64,000 bases of DNA from Prochlorococcus sp. AG-402-K14 (GCA_003216815.1 QCIG01000004.1:1-64000), one strand, 5' to 3'; shown: positions 48,848-60,453, counted from the stretch's first letter. The notes: a model not told the origin generated them from the sequence alone. Translations and numbers: made by a program.

Positions 48848-49674
48848 AATCAAACACAAAAAAACGCCGAAAATCAACTAATGACAAACGTATAACAACT
48901 AAAAAAAACTCAAATATTTTTCAAAATACAAATTTTCTAATTGAAATATGGCAATTACTTGTTTTTTCCAGTACATCAATTTTTTTAATTTTTATATTTT
49001 TAAATCAGGCTTGGGAACCAATAGGTTTTGATCAAACATACATAACAGGTCTCTATGGAATAACAAAAAATGATATAAAAAAAATTACTGATAATTTTTA
49101 TCCAAGAAATTTATTGGAATTAAATCCAAAGGAAATTGAATCATATTTGAGAAAAAACCTGCCAATTAAAGATATTTCAGTATCAAGAAGTTTTTTTCCT
49201 CCTAAAATTCAACTAAACATAAAAGAAAGAGAACCAATTGCTTTTGCAATTCGAGACTTATTAAATAGTACAGAAAAAGGGATGATTGATCTTGAGGGGG
49301 CTTGGATCCCTCTTCAATATGTAAATAAATCAAACAAAAATAAAATAAAATTGTTCATAGAAAATTGGACTCCCAATAAGAAAAATGAAATCACTAAAAT
49401 AATAAAGAATAGATTTATTCTTCAAAGCCCTCTTCAAAAAATCAAAATCAGTCCCCTTCAAGAAATCAGTATAAAAACCGAGCATTTCAATGCAGTCCTG
49501 TTAGGGGCTGACACTGATCGTCTTATTGAGCAAATTAATAAACTTAACCAGCTACAAAATTCATTACCAAATCTTTTAATCAACACAAAAGTAAAGATTG
49601 TTGACCTCACAGATCCAAGCAAACCAGAATTAAAAATCGAAAGAATGCTAAAAAATGAGGAGCAAACCCCTTGA
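48835..49674 (+). CDS. ftsQ: Cell division protein FtsQ (POTRA domain)
   Basis: 279 residues. Basic cytoplasmic tail, one membrane helix (about 38-58, LLVFSSTSIFLIFIFLNQAW), then a POTRA-like domain (ITKNDIKKITDNFYPRNLLE, LPIKDISVSRSFFPPKIQLN) and the FtsQ/DivIB beta domain. Links early and late divisome parts. Position directly before ftsZ supports the call; sequence is divergent and very Lys/Asn rich. Confidence 0.85.
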   Translation: MRSLKSNTKKRRKSTNDKRITTKKNSNIFQNTNFLIEIWQLLVFSSTSIFLIFIFLNQAWEPIGFDQTYITGLYGITKNDIKKITDNFYPRNLLELNPKEIESYLRKNLPIKDISVSRSFFPPKIQLNIKEREPIAFAIRDLLNSTEKGMIDLEGAWIPLQYVNKSNKNKIKLFIENWTPNKKNEITKIIKNRFILQSPLQKIKISPLQEISIKTEHFNAVLLGADTDRLIEQINKLNQLQNSLPNLLINTKVKIVDLTDPSKPELKIERMLKNEEQTP

Positions 49675-49822
49675 TATGACATGTTTTTTTATAGATACCC
49701 AAGTAATCAAGAGAGATTCCTCGAGAATTATAGAAATTAATTTGTTAATCAATTTTAACCAATAAGCCAACAGAATTCATGGATGATGTTCATAATGCCC
49801 AAAACAAGTTCTAATCCTAAAT

Positions 49823-50932
49823 ATGGTGATGGGAATTGGAAACAAACCTGGTTTCAACATGGATGAAGGAATCCTACCCAGTCAATCTGCACGTATTGAG
49901 GTTATTGGTGTTGGGGGTGGAGGAAGCAATGCCGTCAACCGAATGATCAATAGTGATCTTGATGGAGTTACATATCGAGTACTCAATACAGATGCTCAGG
50001 CTCTGATCCAATCATCTGCAACCCATAGAGTTCAGCTTGGTCAAAGCTTAACTAGAGGTCTTGGGGCAGGAGGGAACCCAAGCATTGGTCAAAAGGCAGC
50101 AGAAGAATCGAGAACTGATCTTCAGCAAGCCCTAGAGGGAGTTGACTTGGTATTTATAGCCGCTGGCATGGGAGGAGGCACTGGGACAGGGGCAGCACCA
50201 GTTGTTGCTCAGGTTGCCAAGGAAAGTGGAGCCTTGACAGTTGGGATAGTAACCAAACCATTTAGCTTTGAAGGGAAACGTCGCTTAAGGCAAGCCGATG
50301 AAGGCATTGCAAGACTTGCAGAAAATGTAGATACACTCATAGTCATTCCAAATGACAGACTGAAGGACGTAATTTCAGGAGCTCCTTTGCAAGAAGCTTT
50401 TAGAAGTGCTGACGATGTTCTAATGAAAGGAGTTCAAGGAATAAGCGATATAATTACATGCCCAGGATTGGTTAATGTAGATTTTGCTGATGTACGATCT
50501 GTTATGACAGAAGCTGGTACTGCACTACTAGGAATAGGGTTAGGTTCAGGTAGATCAAGAGCTTTAGAAGCTGCTCAAGCAGCAATTAATAGTCCACTTT
50601 TAGAAGCAGCTAGAATCGACGGAGCCAAGGGATGTGTAATAAACATAACTGGCGGTAAAGATATGACTCTTGAAGATATGACATCTGCTTCCGAGGTTAT
50701 ATCTGACGTGGTGGATCCTGAAGCCAACATCATTGTTGGGACTGTTGTAGATGAAAAACTTGAGGGTGAGATTCAGGTAACTGTTATTGCAACTGGATTT
50801 GATAGTAATCAAATTTACTCAAATGAAAGGAATAGGGCAAGACTTTCGCCTCAGTCACTTTATGAACAATCTGAAGGGAAAGAGGCAGGAGCATCAATAC
50901 CAGAGTTTTTACGTCTAAGACAAAATCGTTGA
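49823..50932 (+). CDS. ftsZ: Cell division protein FtsZ
   Basis: Tubulin-like GTPase forming the division ring. GTP site [13 protein letters not shown], tubulin signature GGGTGTG (117-123) and synergy-loop region [15 protein letters not shown]. The C-terminal peptide [11 protein letters not shown], which binds membrane tethers such as the ARC6-like protein, is intact. 369 aa from ATG at 49823; 148 bases separate it from ftsQ. Confidence 0.97.
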   Translation: MVMGIGNKPGFNMDEGILPSQSARIEVIGVGGGGSNAVNRMINSDLDGVTYRVLNTDAQALIQSSATHRVQLGQSLTRGLGAGGNPSIGQKAAEESRTDLQQALEGVDLVFIAAGMGGGTGTGAAPVVAQVAKESGALTVGIVTKPFSFEGKRRLRQADEGIARLAENVDTLIVIPNDRLKDVISGAPLQEAFRSADDVLMKGVQGISDIITCPGLVNVDFADVRSVMTEAGTALLGIGLGSGRSRALEAAQAAINSPLLEAARIDGAKGCVINITGGKDMTLEDMTSASEVISDVVDPEANIIVGTVVDEKLEGEIQVTVIATGFDSNQIYSNERNRARLSPQSLYEQSEGKEAGASIPEFLRLRQNR

Positions 50933-50958
50933 AACTTATAAAATCACTTGAATAAGGT

Positions 50959-51052
50959 GACCCGGATTCCACGCCTGCTTTGAGCATCCAATGTGGCTGC
51001 TACCTTCCGGTCCTGACCAGGTTTAGGCGTCACAGCCGCATGGGGCCGAGTC
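50959..51052 (-). ncRNA. ffs: Signal recognition particle RNA (4.5S type)
   Basis: On the minus strand the conserved core CCTGGTCAGG-ACCGGAAGGTAGCAGCC reads with the GGAA tetraloop. The ends GACTCGG and CCGGGTC pair to close a long hairpin, and GACGCC with GGCGT pair within. About 94 nt, the small bacterial form. Encoded antisense in the ftsZ-panB gap; Ffh is its protein partner. Confidence 0.95.
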
Positions 51053-51094
51053 AATAATATTCTAGCAATAGCCAACCACGTTATTAAGAATTAA

Positions 51095-51913
51095 ATGCAA
51101 ACCACAGATTTGGTTCGTTTAAAGAAGTTGGGCAAACAGATAACTGTATTAACTGCTTGGGATGCAATCTCATCATCAATAGTTGAAGCATCGGGCGCTG
51201 ATGTTGTTCTTGTAGGAGATTCACTTGGAATGGTTGTTTTAGGACATGCAACGACTCTTCCAGTAACACTTGATCAAATGCTTCACCATACACAGGCTGT
51301 TTGCAGGGGGTTTTGCAAAACACTTTCCAAGCAACCATTGGTAGTTTGCGATCTGCCTTTTCTTAGTTATCAATGTGGAGAAGACAAGGCTGTTGAAGCA
51401 GCTGGAACTCTACTCAAAAATTCATGTGCTTCAGCAGTAAAGCTTGAAGGAGCTGCGCCTGAAACTTTATTAGTAATTAAAAGACTTATAAGAATGGGAA
51501 TCCCAGTAATGGGCCACCTAGGCTTAACTCCGCAATCAGTTCATCAAATTGGATACAAATCTCAAGCTAGGGACAAAGATAGTCAAGAAAAAATTCTTAA
51601 AGATTCCAAAATACTTCAAGAATCAGGATGTTTTGCAATTGTTCTAGAACATATCCCAGGAGAACTTGCCAGCAGGCTAAAAAAATATTTAACCATTCCT
51701 GTAATTGGTATTGGAGCAGGAAGTGATTGCGATGGGCAAGTAAGAGTTACTGCTGATATTCTTGGTCTTTCAATTGAACAGCCTCCTTTTGCAAAGCCTT
51801 TATTTGCAGGACGAGAACTTTGCATCGATGCTCTAAAAAAATGGATTGAACTGACTAATGTAAACCAAGAGAATCCCACCACAAAAACATCTGAATCAAA
51901 ATCTGATTGCTAA
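51095..51913 (+). CDS. panB: 3-methyl-2-oxobutanoate hydroxymethyltransferase
   Basis: First step of pantothenate synthesis. TIM barrel with [51 protein letters not shown] and [14 protein letters not shown]. 272 aa. The last 59 bases overlap the convergent hemW gene. Confidence 0.96.
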   Translation: MQTTDLVRLKKLGKQITVLTAWDAISSSIVEASGADVVLVGDSLGMVVLGHATTLPVTLDQMLHHTQAVCRGFCKTLSKQPLVVCDLPFLSYQCGEDKAVEAAGTLLKNSCASAVKLEGAAPETLLVIKRLIRMGIPVMGHLGLTPQSVHQIGYKSQARDKDSQEKILKDSKILQESGCFAIVLEHIPGELASRLKKYLTIPVIGIGAGSDCDGQVRVTADILGLSIEQPPFAKPLFAGRELCIDALKKWIELTNVNQENPTTKTSESKSDC

Positions 51914-53084
51914 TCTGCATCCCCTCGGGATCACTCAAGAAAAATCTTCCATTTTTTTTCACTACATAACCTTCCTTTAAAAAATTTAGCCAATATTTTT
52001 CAAGTAATTTCAAATTTTCATGGCATTCTTTTTGGGTCCATCCACAATTGTTAGCCAGTTCCTCGAAATTGACACCTTCCCGTCTTCGGAGACCAATCAT
52101 CAATAATTCATCCATTGGCATTGGGCTCGAATCCTCAATAAACAATGTTTTCTCTAAAAATTGACTTTCTTGTTGCTCAACCCATTTTTTATAACCAGAA
52201 ATTGTTCTTGGCCTTGAAAATCTTTCACCCCAAGGAGCACTAGTTGCGCCCATACCAAACCCCCACCAACCAGAACCACTCCAATACATGCGATTATGTC
52301 GAGAAGCATGTCCTGGCAAAGAATAACTTGAAATCTCATATCTAGAAAAACCTCTACTTTTAAGATATCTATTAGTTTCAAAATCTATTTTTTGAGCCTC
52401 AGATTCAATTGGAATATTTAACATGCCTTTTTTATGCTTTCTTCCAAAAACCGTCTCTGGTTCGATAGTTAAATCATAAATTGACAAATGAGGAGCTTCA
52501 GTTTCAATTGCTTGCTCTAACTCTTTAAACCACTTACACAAATTTAATCCTGGAAGATTTTGAATCAAATCAAGGCTCCAGCTACTTAACATCCCATTTT
52601 TAAATAATTTATTTACCCAATTACAAGCCTCTATTAATTGAGAACGATTATGCTTTCTGCCTATTGAAGCCAAAGTGCTGTCATCAAATGACTGACCTCC
52701 TAAACTCAATCTATTAATTCCGATTTCTAAATATCCTTTAAGATCATTTTCTTTAAATGTTGCTGGATCAACCTCCATAGTTATTTCAGCCCCATCCTGA
52801 AATCGAAATTTTCTTCGAAGCTTTTCCAACAAATCCCCCAACTCTTTTTTATTTAATAAGGAGGGCGTTCCACCACCCAAATAGATGGTTGATAGAGCAG
52901 GGCCTTTGGGGGAATTTAAAATTTCTCTATGGATCAAATCCAAATATGCGTTAATAGAATTTATCCCTGGACGACCTGGAGCTGCAACACTTTCACCTAG
53001 AGGGATAATAGAAAAATCACAGTAAAAACATCTTTTATAACAAAAAGGAATATGCACATATGCACTTCTTGGTGGAATTTTCAT
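51855..53084 (-). CDS. hemW: HemW-like radical-SAM protein
   Basis: 409 residues. Radical-SAM motif [12 protein letters not shown] (Cys15, Cys19, Cys22) with CDF rather than CxC, plus [27 protein letters not shown] and the C-terminal HemN domain. The CDF ending favours HemW, a heme chaperone, over true coproporphyrinogen oxidase HemN. 3' end overlaps panB by 59 bases. Confidence 0.88.
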   Translation of the reverse strand: MKIPPRSAYVHIPFCYKRCFYCDFSIIPLGESVAAPGRPGINSINAYLDLIHREILNSPKGPALSTIYLGGGTPSLLNKKELGDLLEKLRRKFRFQDGAEITMEVDPATFKENDLKGYLEIGINRLSLGGQSFDDSTLASIGRKHNRSQLIEACNWVNKLFKNGMLSSWSLDLIQNLPGLNLCKWFKELEQAIETEAPHLSIYDLTIEPETVFGRKHKKGMLNIPIESEAQKIDFETNRYLKSRGFSRYEISSYSLPGHASRHNRMYWSGSGWWGFGMGATSAPWGERFSRPRTISGYKKWVEQQESQFLEKTLFIEDSSPMPMDELLMIGLRRREGVNFEELANNCGWTQKECHENLKLLEKYWLNFLKEGYVVKKNGRFFLSDPEGMQISNQILIQMFLWWDSLGLH

Positions 53085-53192
53085 TTGAGCTCTAGATATT
53101 CAAACCTAAATAATTGGTTATTTTTACAATCAAAATCTTTGAAAATAAATAAAGCTCTAGTAAAAAACGTGAAGCAAGCATAACCTGAATAT

Positions 53193-54302
53193 ATGGCAGA
53201 CTTAGTTATTCTGGTTTTATTTCTTGTTTCAGGTGCAATCACCGGATGGATTGGGGTCAATTGGTTACCTCAAGAAACCTTAGATCAAATTACTAATCTA
53301 AAAAATCTAAAAATAGCTTTATCAGGATTACTAGCTTTAATAGGTCTTTTAATAGCTTTTCTTTTTCAACAATTTAGAAATAAATTAACTAAAAAGATAA
53401 GAACTATGCCCACCGACCTACTTTTTAGTAGATCGGTGGGCATAGTTCTTGGACTAGTAATAGCAACCCTTTTATTGATACCTGTACTACTATTACCTCT
53501 ACCAACTGAATTATTTTTTGTAAAGCCTATTTTTGCTGTACTTAGCAATATTTTTTTTGGAGTGCTTGGATATAACCTCGCTGATGTGCATGGTCGAACT
53601 ATTTTACGACTTTTCAATCCAAATAGCACTGAATCATTATTAATGGCGGATGGAATACTAACCCCAGCCAGTGCAAAGGTTTTAGATACAAGTGTAATAA
53701 TAGATGGTCGTATTCAGTCCCTGCTTAGATTTGGATTAATAGAAGGGCAAATTATTGTAGCTCAATCAGTTATCGATGAACTCCAAAAGCTAGCCGACTC
53801 AAGTAACAACGAAAAGAGAGGGAAAGGAAGAAGAGGTCTAAAGTTGTTAAACCAATTAAGAGAAAGTTACGGTAGAAGATTGGTCATAAACAGCACAAAA
53901 TATGAAGGAGATGGAACAGATGAAATTCTTTTAAAATTAACCTCAGATATATTAGGAATATTAATCACCGTTGATTACAACTTATCTCAAGTAGCGCAAG
54001 TACAGGAAATAAAAGTTTTGAACCTAAGTGATCTAGTCCTAGCAGTTAGACCTGAAGTTCAACCTGGTGAAAAGCTAAATCTAAAAGTAGTTAGGGAGGG
54101 CAAGGAAAATTCGCAAGGTATTGCCTATCTTGAAGATGGCACAATGGTAGTTATTGAGGAGGGGCTCCAATGGATTGGTAAAAGAATAGAAGTAGTTGTA
54201 ACTGGAGCATTACAAACACCGACAGGCCGAATGGTTTTTAGTAAAGCTTCAAATGATCAACCCCCAAACACACTTGAGACAAGAAAAGCATCTCAAGGCT
54301 AG
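53193..54302 (+). CDS. YacL-like PIN-TRAM membrane protein
   Basis: 369 residues. Four N-terminal membrane helices (about 3-25, 44-62, 85-107 and 112-135), then a PIN ribonuclease-like domain starting KVLDTSVIIDGRIQSL, and a C-terminal TRAM RNA-binding domain (PGEKLNLKVVREGKENSQGI). Acidic PIN residues are present, so nuclease activity is possible. ATG start. A 23-bp near-perfect hairpin lies within the coding sequence at the start of the third helix. Confidence 0.88.
   Translation: MADLVILVLFLVSGAITGWIGVNWLPQETLDQITNLKNLKIALSGLLALIGLLIAFLFQQFRNKLTKKIRTMPTDLLFSRSVGIVLGLVIATLLLIPVLLLPLPTELFFVKPIFAVLSNIFFGVLGYNLADVHGRTILRLFNPNSTESLLMADGILTPASAKVLDTSVIIDGRIQSLLRFGLIEGQIIVAQSVIDELQKLADSSNNEKRGKGRRGLKLLNQLRESYGRRLVINSTKYEGDGTDEILLKLTSDILGILITVDYNLSQVAQVQEIKVLNLSDLVLAVRPEVQPGEKLNLKVVREGKENSQGIAYLEDGTMVVIEEGLQWIGKRIEVVVTGALQTPTGRMVFSKASNDQPPNTLETRKASQG
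53399..53450. repeat. Near-perfect 23-bp hairpin inside the PIN-TRAM gene
   Basis: The left arm 53399-53421 (AAGAACTATGCCCACCG...) and right arm 53428-53450 (...CGGTGGGCATAGTTCTT) pair with one mismatch around loop TTTTTA. It encodes IRTMPTDLLFSRSVGIV, which still looks family-conserved. A T-run lies in the loop, not after the stem. Confidence 0.9.
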
Positions 54303-54340
54303 ATCTAGCTAGGCTCCCATCCAAGAAGACTTAACTTCAT

Positions 54341-55018
54341 ATGACAACATCTGCTCCGTATTATGGCGATTCAGCTGTAATGAGAACTCCACCTCCTGAT
54401 TTGCCTTCACTTTTACTTAAGGAAAGGATTGTTTATTTAGGCTTGCCATTATTTTCTGATGATGATGCAAAGAGGCAGCTGGGAATGGACGTCACTGAAC
54501 TCATAATTGCTCAACTTCTTTTTCTAGAATTTGATAACTCAGAGAAACCCATTTATTTCTACATAAACTCAACTGGCACAAGTTGGTACACAGGAGATGC
54601 AATTGGATTTGAAACAGAAGCCTTTGCAATTTGCGATACTCTCAGGTACGTGAAACCTCCCGTTCACACAATTTGCATAGGTCAAGCAATGGGAACAGCA
54701 GCAGTAATTCTCTCTGCTGGGACTAAAGGGCAAAGAGCCGCATTGCCCCATGCTTCAATTGTTCTTCATCAGCCTAGAAGTGGGGCACAAGGTCAAGCAA
54801 CTGATATTCAAATCAGAGCCAAGGAAGTCATTCACAATAAAAAAGCGATGTTAGAAATCCTTAGTCAAAACACAGGAAGATCAGTAGACCAATTATCTAA
54901 AGACTCCGATAGAATGAGCTATCTTAATCCCCAAGAGGCAGTAGAATATGGGATTATTGACCGTGTTCTTAAAAGTAGAAAAGACTTACCAAGCGAGATG
55001 GTATTGCCCAAACAATAA
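54341..55018 (+). CDS. clpR: ClpR: ClpP-like subunit lacking the catalytic serine
   Basis: 225 residues, ClpP fold (ILSAGTKGQRAALPHASIVL, HQPRSGAQGQATDIQIRAKE). At the nucleophile position active ClpP has [14 protein letters not shown]; here the line is GQAMGTAAVILSAG, so Ser is replaced, making it a ClpR-type structural subunit. It sits 60 bases before an intact clpP, matching the mixed ClpP3/R core of cyanobacteria. Confidence 0.9.
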   Translation: MTTSAPYYGDSAVMRTPPPDLPSLLLKERIVYLGLPLFSDDDAKRQLGMDVTELIIAQLLFLEFDNSEKPIYFYINSTGTSWYTGDAIGFETEAFAICDTLRYVKPPVHTICIGQAMGTAAVILSAGTKGQRAALPHASIVLHQPRSGAQGQATDIQIRAKEVIHNKKAMLEILSQNTGRSVDQLSKDSDRMSYLNPQEAVEYGIIDRVLKSRKDLPSEMVLPKQ

Positions 55019-55078
55019 ATTTACTTTATTAAAAAATTTATTTTAAATCTTCTTAAAACAATCAATTATTAATTCACC

Positions 55079-55681
55079 ATGCCAATAGGTACACCAAGCG
55101 TTCCATACCGTCTTCCAGGAAGTCAATTCGAAAGATGGGTTGATATATATACAAGGCTAGGTGCAGAGAGAATTTTATTCCTTGGCCAAGAGGTCAATGA
55201 TGGCATTGCAAATAGCCTCGTAGCACAAATGCTCTATCTTGATTCTGAAGATAGTAGCAAACCTATTTATTTGTATATCAATAGCCCTGGAGGCTCAGTA
55301 ACGGCTGGTTTAGCGATCTATGACACGATGAAATATGTCAAAAGTGATCTAGTTACCATTTGTGTAGGCTTAGCAGCCTCAATGGGTGCTTTTTTGTTGT
55401 CTGCAGGAACAAAAGGTAAAAGGCTTGCACTTCCCCACAGCAGAATCATGATCCACCAACCACTGGGTGGAACTGCCCAAAGACAGGCCAGCGATATTGA
55501 GATAGAAGCGCGTGAAATCCTCCGAATCAAAGAGATGCTTAACAAATCAATGGCAGAGATGACTGGACAAACCTATGAAAAAATAGAAAAGGATACTGAT
55601 CGTGATTACTTTTTGAGTGCTGAAGAAGCAAAAAATTATGGTCTAATAGACAGAGTAATAACCCATCCAAATGAGAGTTAA
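55079..55681 (+). CDS. clpP: ATP-dependent Clp protease proteolytic subunit
   Basis: Active serine protease ring subunit. Ser101 (GLAASMGAF), His126 (IMIHQPLGG) and the Asp of KDTDRDYF form the triad. 200 aa. Same strand and order as clpR, so the pair likely assembles together with ClpC. Confidence 0.96.
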   Translation: MPIGTPSVPYRLPGSQFERWVDIYTRLGAERILFLGQEVNDGIANSLVAQMLYLDSEDSSKPIYLYINSPGGSVTAGLAIYDTMKYVKSDLVTICVGLAASMGAFLLSAGTKGKRLALPHSRIMIHQPLGGTAQRQASDIEIEAREILRIKEMLNKSMAEMTGQTYEKIEKDTDRDYFLSAEEAKNYGLIDRVITHPNES

Positions 55682-55786
55682 TAAGGTAGATTTGAGGATC
55701 CTATTATTTAAATTGTCTTGATAGTCAAAAAAATATATCAATGGAAGTGGTTTCAATAGCACTCTATTTCGTAAGCTCAGCCTTAA

Positions 55787-56806
<1,020 letters not shown>

Positions 56807-56813
56807 ACAAATC

Positions 56814-57815
56814 ATTAACTTAATTCTATTTGCATATCTTTTTGATCTTTCAATAGGTGATCCCAAAAGCCTGCCTCACCCAGTCGAATTTATGGGTTTA
56901 ACAATTGATTTCTTAAAAGGATTTGCTGAGAAAATTGCAAAAGGCAATAAATTAAAGTTATATATTGGTGGCGCAATAATTACATTTATAGTTGTATTTC
57001 TCAGTGGAATATCTGGATGGATTATAGAAAGGTTATTTCTATTTTATATAATAAAAAGACCTATTTTTAGCACATTATTATTTACTTTTATTTTAAGTAG
57101 TTCACTTGCATCAAGAAGTCTCAATCAAAGTATTATTGAGCTTCTAAATTTAATTAGTCAAGACAATGTTGAAGACAATCTTCAACATGTAAGACACAAA
57201 TTAAGCTTTATTGTTGGCAGAGATGTTGAGAATTTAGATAAAGATGAAATTCTTCGAGCAACTGCTGAAACTGCCAGTGAAAATTCTGTAGATGGTATTT
57301 TTGCTCCATTATTTTGGATGTTTGTAGGAACAATTTTTTGGCAATTCAATCAATTCATGCCTGGTCCATTAGCGATGGCTTGGGTTTTCAAAGCATCTAG
57401 CACTATTGATTCAATGCTTGGCTATAAAGAAGGGACTTTGCGATGGCTAGGGTTCTCAGGAGCAAAGTTGGATGATTTACTGACATGGATTCCTTCAAGA
57501 ATTGTTTTAATAACTCTTCCTTTTTGCTGCAGAACAGGACAATCAATTTTAAAAACCATCAAATATGCATTTAAAGATGGCTTAGTTGATTCTTCACCAA
57601 ACTCAGGAATCTCAGAAGCAATATTTGCTTATTGTGCCAATGTGAGAATGGGAGGGATAAATTTTTATAAGGGCAAAAAAAAAATAAAGCCTCTAATAGC
57701 CACTTCTTATCCAATTGCAAATATAAATTCAGTCAAAAGGATACTTAATCTAAGTCTTAGGCTTCAAATCGCCTGGATATTTAGTATGTCATTGATATTG
57801 AAATTTATAAATTGA
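56814..57815 (+). CDS. cobD: Adenosylcobinamide-phosphate synthase CobD/CbiB
   Basis: Membrane enzyme adding the aminopropanol arm in cobalamin synthesis. The conserved N-terminal motif LFDLSIGDPKSLPHPVEFMG is encoded in frame upstream of the first ATG (56892), so the gene must start earlier. Between the in-frame TAG at 56760 and that motif there is no ATG, GTG or TTG. ATT at 56814, seven bases after the ilvC stop, is the best-placed start and gives 333 aa. AETASENSVDGIFAPLFWMF and later helices match the family. Confidence 0.75.
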   Translation: MNLILFAYLFDLSIGDPKSLPHPVEFMGLTIDFLKGFAEKIAKGNKLKLYIGGAIITFIVVFLSGISGWIIERLFLFYIIKRPIFSTLLFTFILSSSLASRSLNQSIIELLNLISQDNVEDNLQHVRHKLSFIVGRDVENLDKDEILRATAETASENSVDGIFAPLFWMFVGTIFWQFNQFMPGPLAMAWVFKASSTIDSMLGYKEGTLRWLGFSGAKLDDLLTWIPSRIVLITLPFCCRTGQSILKTIKYAFKDGLVDSSPNSGISEAIFAYCANVRMGGINFYKGKKKIKPLIATSYPIANINSVKRILNLSLRLQIAWIFSMSLILKFIN

Positions 57816-57821
57816 TAAAAT

Positions 57822-58574
57822 TCAAAAAGCGCCTCTATCCATGGGAAAGAGTAAAACACCTAATGTAAGAATAATGATTTCTAAATCGAGTAAAAAAGTT
57901 CTATTTCTTGCATAAACCAGATCTAACTGTACTCTTTTCTTGTAACTAAGGTTATTCCTACCGCTAACCTGCCACAACCCAGTCAAACCGGGCCTAACAG
58001 AAATAACTTCTTCCATAAAAAGGCTATATTTATTAATCTCATGACTTACGATTGGTCTTGGTCCCACAACACTCATTTCGCCTTTAAGAACATTAAAGAA
58101 CTGGGGTAATTCATCTAGACTTGATCGTCTCAGAAACCTTCCTAGTTTTGTGATTCTTGGATCATGCCTTAATTTATAATCTTGCTCGAATTCCTTTCTC
58201 ATAAGAGGATATTTCTTTAATAAATTTGGAAGCAACTCATCAGCATCTTTATACATAGTACGAAACTTAATACACCCAAACTGTTTATAATTTCTTCCTA
58301 CTCTTTTTTGAATATAAAAAATAGATCCAGGAGAACTTAACTTTACTAATATTCCAATTAAAATAAAAATTGGCGATCCAAAAATTATAACTAGCAAGGA
58401 AAAAACAACATCTCCTATTCTTTTTAATGTTCGTCCGTATCTGCTCTGATTTCTTATTATTTCTGCAGCGGGCAAGGAAGAAGGTTCTTTTGAAATCACT
58501 TCAAAAGGTATTCTCGGAGATCCTTTACGAAACTCAGACCATCGTAATAAAGATTTGCCAGGATTAGTTTGCAC
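57822..58574 (-). CDS. Polyprenyl-phosphate sugar-1-phosphate transferase
   Basis: 250 residues of the bacterial sugar transferase family. One membrane helix (about 52-74, GDVVFSLLVIIFGSPIFILIG) then the cytosolic catalytic part: GCIKFRTMYKDADELLP, LGRFLRRSSLDELPQFFNVL, GEMSVVGPRP and RPGLTGLWQVSGRN. It loads the first sugar onto the lipid carrier for surface polysaccharide. Convergent with cobD and 68 bases downstream of the glycosyltransferase. Confidence 0.9.
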   Translation of the reverse strand: MQTNPGKSLLRWSEFRKGSPRIPFEVISKEPSSLPAAEIIRNQSRYGRTLKRIGDVVFSLLVIIFGSPIFILIGILVKLSSPGSIFYIQKRVGRNYKQFGCIKFRTMYKDADELLPNLLKKYPLMRKEFEQDYKLRHDPRITKLGRFLRRSSLDELPQFFNVLKGEMSVVGPRPIVSHEINKYSLFMEEVISVRPGLTGLWQVSGRNNLSYKKRVQLDLVYARNRTFLLDLEIIILTLGVLLFPMDRGAF

Positions 58575-58642
58575 AAATTATTGAGTTAATAAAGCTCAAG
58601 ACTGCAACAAAATCACACAATACTTAATTAGGAATTTCTTGA

Positions 58643-59860
58643 TCAATACCTAAGGTCACTAGTAGCAATGTCACAAGAATTTTTATGCTCACTCCATAAT
58701 TTATTGAGGATCTTTTTAAATTGTGATTTAAATGAATCTTGAGAAAAAGAATCAGCCCAATATCTAATTAGTTCAGGATTTAAATTATTCCACAGTTGTT
58801 TTTCATTGAAAAATTCAATTGCTTCAACCAAAGACTTAACAGTCTGTGCAGGAAACAAAAGTCCAGTTGCCCCTTTCGCTGGATTAGAGTTAAAGCATTT
58901 GACCGTATCTAAAATCCCTCCCTTTCCAAATGCAATAACAGGAGCTCCTGAAGCCATTGCCTCAACAGGAGCGATTCCAAAATCCTCAACGCCAGCGTAA
59001 ACGAATGCTCTACATTGGCTCATTAGATCTTCAACCTTCTCCATACTTTGGAAGCCAATAATTTGAACTGTTGGACCTGCAAGGGCTTTTAAATATGCTT
59101 TCTCGACTCCATCACCGACAATAATCAAGGGTAATTTGAGCTTATTGAAAGCTCTCACAAGTAAGTCAACTCTTTTATTTGGTACTAATCGGCATACACT
59201 TAGATAAAAATCTTCTCTAGGTTTATTCCATTCAAAACGATTCACATTGACTGGTGGATGTAGAACCTCTGAATGCCTTCTCCAATACTTCCAAATTCTC
59301 TTTGACGTAAAATTAGAATTAGCTAACAAGTAATCAATTCTTGAGCTGCTTAATTGATCCCATTGTCTTAAGGCATGTAATTGCCATCTAATTAATGGTC
59401 CTAAACCTATTCTTCTCAAAAAAGATCGTTTCAAATAAATATTCATCTGATCCCATGCGTATCGCACAGGTGTATGTACATAACTGATGTGAAGCTGATC
59501 TGGCGAAGTCAAAATCCCCTTAGCCACAAGATGACTACTGCTAATAACTAATGGGTATCCATCGATATCAAGTTGTTCAATAGCAAAAGGTAAAAGGGGT
59601 AAATAATGTTGAACATGGGAACTTCCAAATGGTAATTGCTGGATAAAGCTAGTATTTACTTTTCTATTAAACAACCAACTACTTTTTTGTAAATTCTCTT
59701 CATTCACTAAAGAAAAGAGTTCTGGCTGTGATGCGATTTCAGTCAACAAATCATCAATGACCTTAACAACATTCTCAGCACCACCAGTAGATCCAGGAGT
59801 AAACCATTCATGTACTAACGCAATATTGCTTGGAAGATCTATAGATGAATTAACGCGCAA
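58643..59860 (-). CDS. GT4-family glycosyltransferase
   Basis: 405 residues, GT-B fold. N-terminal EWFTPGSTGGAENVVKVID, middle YLSVCRLVPNKRVDLLVRAF and the nucleotide-sugar site EDFGIAPVEAMASGAPVIAF. The donor is not known. With the sugar transferase it forms a two-gene surface-polysaccharide unit. Confidence 0.9.
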   Translation of the reverse strand: MRVNSSIDLPSNIALVHEWFTPGSTGGAENVVKVIDDLLTEIASQPELFSLVNEENLQKSSWLFNRKVNTSFIQQLPFGSSHVQHYLPLLPFAIEQLDIDGYPLVISSSHLVAKGILTSPDQLHISYVHTPVRYAWDQMNIYLKRSFLRRIGLGPLIRWQLHALRQWDQLSSSRIDYLLANSNFTSKRIWKYWRRHSEVLHPPVNVNRFEWNKPREDFYLSVCRLVPNKRVDLLVRAFNKLKLPLIIVGDGVEKAYLKALAGPTVQIIGFQSMEKVEDLMSQCRAFVYAGVEDFGIAPVEAMASGAPVIAFGKGGILDTVKCFNSNPAKGATGLLFPAQTVKSLVEAIEFFNEKQLWNNLNPELIRYWADSFSQDSFKSQFKKILNKLWSEHKNSCDIATSDLRY

Positions 59861-59991
59861 AGTAAAGCTCTTAAATCCTAAATATTATTTTAATTTTATT
59901 ACAACTCAGATATTATGACAACATAGGAATAAAAGATCAATTATTCGAACATAATTTTATTATTAACACTTTAAATTATTACGTAATGTCG

Positions 59992-60453
59992 CTAAAAAGA
60001 TATACCTATTTTATCTAAAGATGCTATCGAAGGATCATAAATGTTGTGAAAAAGACTCCCACTAAAAGAAAATAAGTAAAGAAAACCACTAATAAGTCCT
60101 AGAAAAATAAAGTATCTAACATAGCCGTTCTTTCTTTTTAACCTAGTAAAGGAAAAAAGCATAATCAACAAGAAAATCAAACCTATTAATTCCGAGAATA
60201 TTAAGGCCGGTCTATCTACAACTAATTCAAAATTACTGCCAAAAACTAAATCATTACCATATATATTTTTCTTCAACAAGACAAAGTTAATTATTTCAGA
60301 AAAAGAAAGACTAGTGATAATAAAATACGATACTGGCTTTGTAAGCCTATTCATTGTTTTACTAAAATTCAATAAGAGCATTCCTATAAAAATAGACGCA
60401 ATTATTGGAAGGCCAGGGATCAACCAAGTAAGATTTAATAGCATAGTCCTCAT
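59992..60453 (-). CDS. NdhF N-terminus-like membrane protein, 153 aa
   Basis: Four membrane helices. The start LTWLIPGLPIIASIFIG and MNRLTKPVSY, then VDRPALIFSELIGLIFLLIM and GYVRYFIFLGLISGFL, follow the order of the first helices of NdhF/NuoL (WLIPLLPL, MNRLRKP, DPLT..., GYVRFF). The protein stops before the antiporter core, so it lacks the Glu and Lys of the proton channel. It is the last gene of a coupled three-gene operon and may be a stand-alone accessory subunit or a decayed copy. The homology is judged by eye. Confidence 0.6.
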   Translation of the reverse strand: MRTMLLNLTWLIPGLPIIASIFIGMLLLNFSKTMNRLTKPVSYFIITSLSFSEIINFVLLKKNIYGNDLVFGSNFELVVDRPALIFSELIGLIFLLIMLFSFTRLKRKNGYVRYFIFLGLISGFLYLFSFSGSLFHNIYDPSIASLDKIGISF

